5,513 bases of DNA from Syntrophaceae bacterium UBA5764 (GTDB lineage Bacteria; Desulfobacterota; Syntrophia; Syntrophales; Smithellaceae). Position 1 is the first letter of the stretch. The number at the start of each line of letters is the position of its first letter. The notes under the pieces are model-generated. The model was not told the DNA's origin. It did no database searches and saw only the letters and a program-made list of their open reading frames with translations. The translations under genes were made by a program, and so were the position numbers. This document shows, one piece after another, positions 1-5,513 of this stretch. Location: positions 1-5,513 of the forward strand of contig DIEW01000044.1 of assembly GCA_002418825.1 (NCBI GenBank), written 5' to 3'.

Positions 1-1
1 G

Positions 2-997
2 ATTCAGGAAAGAACGCAGGAACGGATAAAAAGAAATTTAGAAGATCTGGTGGATCAGGGCTTGTCTTTAAAAGCCATGGCGGATGCTTACACCAAGCAA
101 AACCAGATCTTGACCTACGATGTCTTTTCACGGCATTGGACGCTGTTATCCAGACCGGTCGATGTCTCCAGCCTGATCAGAGAAAATCTCTATAGAGACA
201 CGGAAGGTCTCATCTATACCTCGGCCACAATCTGCATGGACGGAAACTATAAAACATTTAAACGGATCGCCGGAACGGACCTGCCTTTCTTTCTGAATAA
301 GGGAAAAACCGCTGAGCGTGAGTTTCGGCATGTTTTTTTAGGATCGTCTTTCTCGCCGGACAGAATGAAGATGATTGTTCCGTCGGAAACGCCGTCCGGA
401 GATTACAAAAACAAAACAGTCTGGATGGATTTTGTCGTAAAAGCATTGCCCGATCTGATAGAAAAGAACAAAGGGCGAACACTGGTGCTTTTTTCCAGTT
501 ATCAGGATTTGGAGACAGTGGCAAAAAGGATCGGAAATGACATCATTGAAGCAGGGTACCCGCTTCTCATCCAGCGTAACGGTTATCCGACGGGCGACCT
601 GTGTGATGAATTTCGGGCCGTCAAGGAAAGCGTACTCTTCGGCGTGGACACCTTCTGGTATGGCGTCGATTTCAAAGGAGACACACTCACACAGGTCATC
701 ATCACCCGGATTCCCTTTCCTCACCCAGGCGACGCCATGAATATGGCCAGAAAGAAGACTATGCATCCGGCTAAATACATGGATCGTTATCTTTACGATA
801 CCTACATTAAAATGAAACAGGGCATCGGCCGCCTGATCCGCTGCGAAACGGACCATGGGAAGGTGCTTGTTCTCGATTCCCGTTTTCATCGGATGAAAGA
901 CAAATTCATCAAGCAGAATGAAAACAAAGCAGTTGGATTTCAAAAAACAGGTGATCGAAAGGATCAGTTACAGACGACTTTCGATGATCATCTATAA
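2..997 (+). CDS. DinG/XPD-like superfamily 2 DNA helicase, C-terminal part (5'-truncated by window edge)
   Basis: This is the second RecA-like lobe of a DinG/XPD-type (SF2) ATP-dependent DNA helicase. The reading frame stays open to the left edge, so the GTG at 50 is an internal valine codon rather than a credible start: a whole family member needs several hundred more residues (Walker A, DEAH box, Fe-S or accessory domain), all outside the window. Visible motifs are TSATI at nt 218-232, a helicase motif IV-like stretch (TLVLFSSYQ) near nt 480-506, the hallmark FWYGVDFKG at nt 653-679 (compare FWEGVD in DinG), and motif VI QGIGRLIR at nt 818-841 with the arginine-finger position, followed by DHGKVLVLDSRF. 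Family members translocate 5'-3' on single-stranded DNA; whether this one carries an Fe-S cluster or a fused nuclease cannot be seen. It is followed 17 nt later by the small gene, so it is probably the upstream cistron of the same operon. A CRISPR type IV CasDinG is an alternative, but nothing else here supports it. Confidence 0.9.
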   Translation: MQERTQERIKRNLEDLVDQGLSLKAMADAYTKQNQILTYDVFSRHWTLLSRPVDVSSLIRENLYRDTEGLIYTSATICMDGNYKTFKRIAGTDLPFFLNKGKTAEREFRHVFLGSSFSPDRMKMIVPSETPSGDYKNKTVWMDFVVKALPDLIEKNKGRTLVLFSSYQDLETVAKRIGNDIIEAGYPLLIQRNGYPTGDLCDEFRAVKESVLFGVDTFWYGVDFKGDTLTQVIITRIPFPHPGDAMNMARKKTMHPAKYMDRYLYDTYIKMKQGIGRLIRCETDHGKVLVLDSRFHRMKDKFIKQNENKAVGFQKTGDRKDQLQTTFDDHL

Positions 998-999
998 AG

Positions 1000-1017
1000 A
1001 AGGAGAAAATGTAAGTG
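1000..1017 (+). promoter_or_regulatory. Strong Shine-Dalgarno followed by ATG-TAA-GTG start region
   Basis: AAGGAG at 1000-1005 is a near-ideal ribosome binding site. It is followed by ATG (1009-1011), an immediate in-frame TAA (1012-1014), and GTG (1015-1017), which opens the small gene. Spacing from the AGGAG core is 3 nt to the ATG, which is too short, and 9 nt to the GTG, which is optimal. This favours GTG as the real start. The ATG-TAA pair is either chance, a decayed former start, or a one-codon start-stop element that could tune initiation. Confidence 0.7.
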
Positions 1018-1209
1018 AATAAAGAGGAAATACTGACGATTTTCAAGGAACATTTAAATACGTCGAAAAATAAAAATAAATACTGTGAAGGTATTGAGGA
1101 TGACGATCAGGAAAAAGCATTGTATGCATTCAATTTAATCCTTGATAATCCGTCACTTTCCTTAGCCACTCTGTGTAATGTTCTTATAGAGGAAAGAACT
1201 CAAGAATGA
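1015..1209 (+). CDS. Small acidic protein of unknown function (64 aa), between the helicase and ATPase genes
   Basis: I do not recognise this protein. It has 64 residues, starts at GTG behind a strong ribosome binding site, and its stop (TGA 1207-1209) overlaps the ATPase ATG in an ATGA junction. No other ATG or GTG start sits near the 5' end. It is hydrophilic and acidic, with about 13 Asp/Glu against 7 Lys/Arg. The N-terminal third is lysine/asparagine-rich, then comes an acidic patch (IEDDDQE, around residues 26-32) and a helix-prone, leucine-rich C-terminal half (ALYAFNLIL, LATLCNVLI). It has no signal peptide, membrane segment or paired-Cys metal site. Its position directly before, and coupled to, an ABC/SMC-type ATPase recalls the small 'middle component' adaptors of ABC three-component conflict systems. 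That comparison rests on position and size only; no shared motif is seen. Sampled GC is low (about 35% at nt 1081-1140). The coupling and ribosome binding site argue that it is truly translated. Confidence 0.7.
   Translation: MNKEEILTIFKEHLNTSKNKNKYCEGIEDDDQEKALYAFNLILDNPSLSLATLCNVLIEERTQE
1206..1209 (+). promoter_or_regulatory. ATGA stop/start overlap (translational coupling, small gene to ATPase)
   Basis: The ATPase start codon ATG (1206-1208) overlaps the small gene's TGA (1207-1209). A moderate Shine-Dalgarno-like GAGGAA lies at 1189-1194, 11 nt upstream. The geometry suggests termination-reinitiation and linked dosage of the two proteins. Confidence 0.75.
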
Positions 1210-2987
1210 GAATTCAGCAACTTACCATTAAAGATATCGGCGTCTTTTCAGGCATTCGACGATTCGATTTTGATCAGCATATTACAGTGATCTATGGAAA
1301 GAATTTTTCCGGGAAATCAACTTTAATGCGGGCCATCTATTTTGCCTTATGCGGGAAAATTTTAACTGCCGGCATTAAAACAAAAGACATTGTTTCTGAT
1401 GGCGCAAAAAGTGGTACGGTCGGGATCACATATACAGTTCACGATATTTTATTCCGCATTTATCGATCAACAAAAGGCGATATTCAAGAGGAACAATTCA
1501 AGGATCAGATATGGCACCCAGCAAAAAGTGCGGTTCTCCCGCCTCTCAATTTTCATCAATGGCAAGTAGGATATTTCCTAAAAGAAGAAGAATTGGGTGA
1601 GTTCCTGTCTTTAACATCGGCTAACCGTCGTGATCTTCTCCATCAATTACTTGGTGTAGAAAATTTAATGGCGGCAAGAAACATTTTCATAGATTATCGC
1701 CGCTTCGCTAAAAACGCTGAGAAAAGCGCTATTGCAAAACGTAACGCTTTGGGTTCAGGTGTTCTACCTGATTATCGTGACGAATTAAACGAAAAACTGT
1801 CTCAGATCAAAGCGATTGAAGAAAAGATTCAGAACATCAAAGATTATACTGAAAATTATCGTCTTGTTGTCGAATTAGAGAAGACGAAATCAGCACTTAC
1901 GATGAAACAGCAAACTGTGCGTGAGAAAATTACGAATACCTTGTCTGATTTCAACAGTGTGCAGGAATTAAATAAAGTGCTGAAAGAGCTTTCATATCGC
2001 CTAGCCGTGCGGGATGAACATCTGAATCAGATATCAATTCAGCAGGGAAAACGAAACACACTGATAAATCAGTTAAAAAATGAAGAAGACGTAATGATGT
2101 CCATAAATAAAATGCAGAATGATCCATTCTGCCCCACCTGTCGGCAAACTGTTTCTTCAGATCAGCGTAATAAACTGGTTGCCGATATTGAGATTAGAAA
2201 ACAAAAACTAAGAAACGAAATCCAGGAAGCTGAAACAAAAGAAAAAGAATTAACCAAAGCGCTACTTTTGCTCAACCAGTTGGCGGAAAGATATGCGGAT
2301 CTCAAGGAACGATCTATACATCTGCAACATTTAAATGATGAGCTTGCCGAAATTGAGCAACAACTGGCCGAATTATCGACGAAAACGGATCATACTTTAG
2401 TGCATGCCAGCAGTAAAGAGTTGCTGGAACTCAAACAAACATTCGATGAGCAAAAAGCATCACTGAAAACCTTAGAGACCAATCATGCGTTACTCGAACG
2501 ACGACGGGTCGAAATTCAAAAAGCAGATTATGAAATCCACGCGACGAGCCATAACCGATTATTTTCAGAATGGATAACAGACGCTCTCGACATGACGCTT
2601 AAATCAACAATGGGGATGCCCCTTCGCCAAATTGAAAAGGAAATTTACAACTGTTTAAAAAATTTTGGTTTACTTCAAGCAAAAGATGTTTCACTCAATC
2701 TGGAAAAAGCACAATTGCTTCCCGATTTGGAAAATCGCAGTTTTCATGCACTATCAGGTGGCGAGAAAAGCATTTTATACCTGTTGTTAAAAGTTGGCGT
2801 TTCGCATTTCATGAAAGGCGCAGATTTCTTAATTGTGGATAACCCGAGTATGTATCTTGATGATTTACGTCGAGAAAATTTGCGTGATTACTTTTTATCA
2901 TTATCTACTGAAAGGCAGATCATTCTTTTTACCAATGACCTTAATCTTGCAAATCTCATAACTTCGGGTAAGCGAATCGATTTATGA
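1206..2987 (+). CDS. Rad50/SbcC/SMC-like ABC ATPase with short coiled coils and a CxxC zinc hook
   Basis: This is a complete 593-residue chromosome-structure/repair-type ATPase. The start is secure because the protein begins directly with the family's first strand (MRIQQLTIKDIGVF). Walker A is GKNFSGKST at residues 31-39 (K37). A Q-loop-like FLKEEELGEFL lies near residues 124-134, with Glu where Gln is usual. Long coiled-coil segments (about 165-300 and 330-460) flank a central zinc hook, CPTC at residues 309-312, as in Rad50 and SbcC, where two hooks clasp one zinc ion. The C-lobe carries the signature LSGGEK (516-521), Walker B FLIVDNP (D545) and D-loop MYLDD (549-553). The H-loop position reads FTND (576-578). 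Thus Asn546 replaces the usual catalytic Glu, and Asn577 the usual switch His. The coils are much shorter than in SbcC (about 1,000 residues), and no SbcD/Mre11 nuclease gene is present in the window, so it is unlikely to be housekeeping SbcC. The family bridges or tethers DNA using ATP. It overlaps both neighbouring genes by 4 nt. A DndD-like or ABC three-component ATPase is an alternative label. Confidence 0.9.
   Translation: MRIQQLTIKDIGVFSGIRRFDFDQHITVIYGKNFSGKSTLMRAIYFALCGKILTAGIKTKDIVSDGAKSGTVGITYTVHDILFRIYRSTKGDIQEEQFKDQIWHPAKSAVLPPLNFHQWQVGYFLKEEELGEFLSLTSANRRDLLHQLLGVENLMAARNIFIDYRRFAKNAEKSAIAKRNALGSGVLPDYRDELNEKLSQIKAIEEKIQNIKDYTENYRLVVELEKTKSALTMKQQTVREKITNTLSDFNSVQELNKVLKELSYRLAVRDEHLNQISIQQGKRNTLINQLKNEEDVMMSINKMQNDPFCPTCRQTVSSDQRNKLVADIEIRKQKLRNEIQEAETKEKELTKALLLLNQLAERYADLKERSIHLQHLNDELAEIEQQLAELSTKTDHTLVHASSKELLELKQTFDEQKASLKTLETNHALLERRRVEIQKADYEIHATSHNRLFSEWITDALDMTLKSTMGMPLRQIEKEIYNCLKNFGLLQAKDVSLNLEKAQLLPDLENRSFHALSGGEKSILYLLLKVGVSHFMKGADFLIVDNPSMYLDDLRRENLRDYFLSLSTERQIILFTNDLNLANLITSGKRIDL
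2984..2987 (+). promoter_or_regulatory. ATGA stop/start overlap (translational coupling, ATPase to RecQ)
   Basis: The RecQ start ATG (2984-2986) overlaps the ATPase TGA (2985-2987). No convincing Shine-Dalgarno sequence is seen in the 20 nt upstream, so RecQ translation probably depends on ribosomes finishing the ATPase gene. Later in-frame ATGs at 3008 and 3014 also lack good ribosome binding sites. Confidence 0.75.
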
Positions 2988-5513
2988 AAAAAGAAATCGA
3001 AAACATAATGGAGATGTTTGATGACATAGCCACAATTGGAAAGGATCCCCGCGCCGGGAAAGAAAAAGGTTTCATGGGAGCAAATATTGATGATAGGAAT
3101 CGTCAATATTACACGGTTTTGAAAACCATATTTGGTTATGATGCTTTTTGGCCACTTCAGGAAAAGATTATTGCTCATATCCTTGAAAAAAAAGATGCCT
3201 TGGTTGTGATGCCGACGGGAGGTGGCAAGTCCCTGTGTTATCAGATTCCATCAATAATTTTTGACGGCCTCACTATTGTGGTTACACCACTGATTTCCCT
3301 CATGAAAGATCAAGTCGATCAACTGACAGAATACGGTGTGCCATGCCTTTTTCTAAATAGCTTGTTGGATGTGGATTCTTACAGGCGGAACGTGCAAAAA
3401 CTTCGCAGCAATACTGTGAAACTCCTTTATTTATCCCCGGAGACACTGTTGTCTCAAAGAACCCTTAGCATGTTATCCGATTTATCAGTGGATTGCATTG
3501 CTATCGACGAAGCCCACTGCATCTCTGAGTGGGGACACGATTTTCGTCCGGAATACAGACAACTGGCGGATGTGCGATCCGTATTTCCAGATGCGTGCTT
3601 TGTAGCACTGACGGCAACAGCCACGCCGCGCGTTCGGGAAGACATTCGTCGTACCCTGAATATTGACTGCCAAAATGAATATATAGGTTCTTTCGACCGC
3701 CCCAATCTTTTTTTAGAAGTCACTCCGAAGACCGACGGAATTAAACAAGCGATGGCGTTCATTGATCAATATCCAAACGAATCGGGAATAATTTATTGCG
3801 CGACGCGACAGCAGACGGAACAACTATACGCTACCCTGCAACGGAAGGGTTACGCTGTGCGTCCTTACCATGCTGGGCTGTCGGAAAAGGAACGCACGGA
3901 AAATCAGGAGTGCTTCCGAAGGGATGATATCCGGATCATCGTCGCCACAATAGCTTTTGGAATGGGTATCAACAAACCCAATGTCAGGTTTGTCATTCAT
4001 TATGATCTGCCAAAGAGTATCGACAATTATTATCAGGAAATCGGCCGTGCGGGGCGTGACGGCCTCACTGCTCATTGTCTTTTGCTGTTTTGTTCCGCCG
4101 ATATTTACAAAATTCAGTTCTTTATCAGGCAAAAATCGGATCAGGAACAGCGGGTAGCCAATATACTTCTGAATCATTTAATTGGATTTGCTGAAACAGA
4201 CCTCTGCCGCCGCATTCCGCTTCTAAATTACTTTGGCGAAACCGATATCGCAAATCGCTGCGATATGTGCGACAACTGCCGAACGGAAAAAAGAGACGAA
4301 GAACTCGTCGATCTGTCCATTCCGGCGCAAATGTTTCTTTCCTGCGTGAAGCGGACCGGAGAAATCTTCGGCGCAGGCCACATCGTTAATATTCTTCGAG
4401 GCTCAAAATCACAAAAGATTACAAAGTTTGCACACGAAAAATTATCCACATATGGCATTGGCATATCATATTCAACAAAACAGTGGCGTTACATTTCCCG
4501 TCAATTGCTCCAGAAGGGCCTGTTGAAAAATGATTACGATCACGGATCATTAAAATTGACGCCAAAAGCTTGGAAACTATTGCAGGGTGACGAAACATTT
4601 TTCGGCAAACCAGGAAGAACGGAAAGAGAAGAGGGAGTGGTTCAAAACGTACGTTCAGGTGAAGTAGAAACATATGATGCTGAACTATTCGAAATCCTCC
4701 GGGCAAAAAGGAAGGAACTGGCAGATCAGGCAAACCTGCCCCCCTACATCATTTTCCATGACCGTACTTTAAGGGAAATGTCGTTCTGCTTTCCGCAGAC
4801 ACGGGAAAGTTTAATGGAACTCCATGGGGTAGGTAAAAGAAAAACAGAAAATTACGCCGACGCCTTTTTGGATATCATTCGGCAGTATTGCCAAGTGCGG
4901 CAGATTTCTGAAAAACAAAAGCCTTTGCTTCCTTATAAATCTTCTGCCGGTGAGCCAATATATAATGAAGACCAGCGTCACATAAACGTTGGCAGCCTGT
5001 TTAATCAGGGACGCACCATCGAGCAATTATCGTCAGATTATGGTGTCAAGAGAAACACAATCATTGATCATCTATGCCGATATATAAGCTATCACGGATC
5101 ACTTCAGAGGGAACACCTTATTGCAAGTTCTTCACTCAGCGAAGACCAATGGCTATTGGCGTGCTCCTCGTTTTCCCGTCTGGGAACAACCCTGTTACGC
5201 CCCATTTTTGATGATCTGAACGAAACCATCTCTTACGAAGAATTAAAAATTGTTCGTTTATATCTTTTGAGTCAAGAACAGATGTGTACAAGTAACATCA
5301 AGACTTTCGTTGTCCTTGCCGCCTCCCGTAAATACGGCGGCTACTGCATTGCCGGCAAGGAATGGGCGGATGGCAAAATTGGGTCGTGGGTCCGCCCCGT
5401 GAGCAGGCGTGCCAATGGCGAGCTCACCGTGGAAGAAGTCAGGATGAACAACCAAGAACTTCCCGGTTGCATGGACATTGTCGATGTTGAAACGCATGGC
5501 CCGGCACGTCATG
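2984..5513 (+). CDS. recQ-like: RecQ-family ATP-dependent DNA helicase with an added C-terminal DuOB-like domain (3'-truncated by window edge)
   Basis: An open frame of 843 codons runs off the right edge. It unwinds DNA 3'-5' if it behaves like E. coli RecQ, which it resembles throughout the core. After a roughly 40-residue N-terminal extension come the motif 0 region (FGYDAFWPLQEKII), Walker A MPTGGGKS (76-83, K82), DEAH (175-178) with the RecQ aromatic loop ISEWGHDFRPEY, motif III LTATATP (209-215), and motif VI QEIGRAGRDG (351-360). The four zinc cysteines are C408, C426, C429 and C432, spaced nearly as in E. coli. A winged helix (about 440-535), an HRDC domain (about 565-635, LPPYIIFHD and GVGKRK) and an RQC-type C-terminal HTH (about 666-762, ending ISYEELKIVRLYLL) follow. 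E. coli RecQ ends after HRDC. From about residue 774 a further domain begins (FVVLAASRKYGGYCIAGKEW, then WVRPVS, GEL and DIVDVE). I tentatively match it to the dual-OB (DuOB) type domain; its end is not in the window. All catalytic residues are intact. It is coupled to the ATPase gene, so it is likely part of the cluster rather than the host's housekeeping RecQ. Confidence 0.95.
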   Translation, partial: MKKEIENIMEMFDDIATIGKDPRAGKEKGFMGANIDDRNRQYYTVLKTIFGYDAFWPLQEKIIAHILEKKDALVVMPTGGGKSLCYQIPSIIFDGLTIVVTPLISLMKDQVDQLTEYGVPCLFLNSLLDVDSYRRNVQKLRSNTVKLLYLSPETLLSQRTLSMLSDLSVDCIAIDEAHCISEWGHDFRPEYRQLADVRSVFPDACFVALTATATPRVREDIRRTLNIDCQNEYIGSFDRPNLFLEVTPKTDGIKQAMAFIDQYPNESGIIYCATRQQTEQLYATLQRKGYAVRPYHAGLSEKERTENQECFRRDDIRIIVATIAFGMGINKPNVRFVIHYDLPKSIDNYYQEIGRAGRDGLTAHCLLLFCSADIYKIQFFIRQKSDQEQRVANILLNHLIGFAETDLCRRIPLLNYFGETDIANRCDMCDNCRTEKRDEELVDLSIPAQMFLSCVKRTGEIFGAGHIVNILRGSKSQKITKFAHEKLSTYGIGISYSTKQWRYISRQLLQKGLLKNDYDHGSLKLTPKAWKLLQGDETFFGKPGRTEREEGVVQNVRSGEVETYDAELFEILRAKRKELADQANLPPYIIFHDRTLREMSFCFPQTRESLMELHGVGKRKTENYADAFLDIIRQYCQVRQISEKQKPLLPYKSSAGEPIYNEDQRHINVGSLFNQGRTIEQLSSDYGVKRNTIIDHLCRYISYHGSLQREHLIASSSLSEDQWLLACSSFSRLGTTLLRPIFDDLNETISYEELKIVRLYLLSQEQMCTSNIKTFVVLAASRKYGGYCIAGKEWADGKIGSWVRPVSRRANGELTVEEVRMNNQELPGCMDIVDVETHGPARH

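Noticed and set aside
50..52. GTG as the start of the DinG-like gene
   Set aside because: The frame is open upstream to base 2, there is no good ribosome binding site, and the N-terminal helicase lobe would be missing. It is an internal codon.
338..943. 201-residue open frame on the minus strand
   Set aside because: It lies entirely antisense to the DinG-like helicase, whose motifs are clear; the translation shows no recognisable domain and no ribosome binding context. It is a shadow frame.
984..993. Perfect 10-nt palindrome GATGATCATC near the end of the DinG-like gene
   Set aside because: It is short, has no loop or T-tract so it is not a terminator, does not extend into flanking bases, and codes for Asp-Asp-His in frame.
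2..997. Type IV CRISPR CasDinG
   Set aside because: No CRISPR repeats or other csf/Cas genes are present, and the visible C-lobe motifs are common to all DinG-like helicases.
1206..2987. DndD of a DNA phosphorothioation system
   Set aside because: Size and the SMC-like fold are similar, but no PAPS-reductase-like DndC, DndB or DndE is present, and RecQ and DinG partners are not the expected neighbours. It remains possible only as a distant family relation.
1206..2987. Lamassu (LmuB) ATPase
   Set aside because: An SMC-like ATPase preceded by a small gene is reminiscent, but no LmuA-type nuclease effector gene is visible and the small protein is only 64 residues.
2888..3178. Minus-strand 96-residue frame spanning the ATPase/RecQ junction
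   Set aside because: Both overlapped plus-strand genes are well supported; the antisense product has no motif.
3957..4157. Plus-strand 66-residue frame inside recQ
   Set aside because: It overlaps RecQ motifs V-VI in another frame; it is a coding shadow.
5258..5512. Minus-strand open frame at the right edge
   Set aside because: It is antisense to the RecQ C-terminal domain, whose plus-strand translation continues the long open frame and has a plausible domain pattern. The GC-rich composition explains the open antisense frame.

Overview
The window is a compact, single-strand (+) gene cluster from a bacterium. It holds the 3' part of a DinG/XPD-type helicase gene, a very small unrecognised gene, a complete Rad50/SMC-like ATPase gene with a zinc hook, and the first 843 codons of a RecQ helicase gene that runs off the right edge. 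Coding covers essentially everything: the only intergenic stretch is the 17 nt between the DinG-like stop (997) and the small gene's GTG (1015). The two other junctions are 4-nt ATGA overlaps. No tRNA, rRNA, insertion sequence, CRISPR array, integrase, terminator or clear promoter is visible. The operon promoter probably lies left of the window.

Organism: bacterial, from the RecQ architecture (zinc site, winged helix, HRDC, RQC-type C-terminal HTH) and the strong AAGGAG Shine-Dalgarno sequence. Sampled GC is mosaic: about 50-53% in much of the DinG-like gene, about 33-35% in parts of the small gene and the ATPase, and about 58% in the last 170 nt. This fits a mid-GC host carrying an accessory, assembled cluster. 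I cannot name the genus; a Firmicute is possible but unproven.

Layout: 2-997 is the helicase C-lobe of the DinG-like protein (open at the left edge). 1015-1209 encodes a 64-residue acidic protein. 1206-2987 encodes a 593-residue ABC/SMC-type ATPase with a central CPTC zinc hook. 2984-5513 encodes RecQ, followed by an extra C-terminal domain that I tentatively match to the dual-OB (DuOB) type domain.

How they may work together: two DNA helicases of different families are co-transcribed and translationally coupled with a DNA-tethering ATPase and a small, possibly adaptor, protein. This looks like a multi-component DNA-processing machine. Anti-phage or anti-plasmid defence, or specialised repair, are the reasonable guesses. 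No nuclease or other effector is visible in the window; it may lie upstream, downstream, or in the unseen parts of the two truncated proteins. The ATPase has Asn where the catalytic Walker B Glu and the switch His are expected, which makes it an unusual family member. I do not recognise this gene combination as an established named system.
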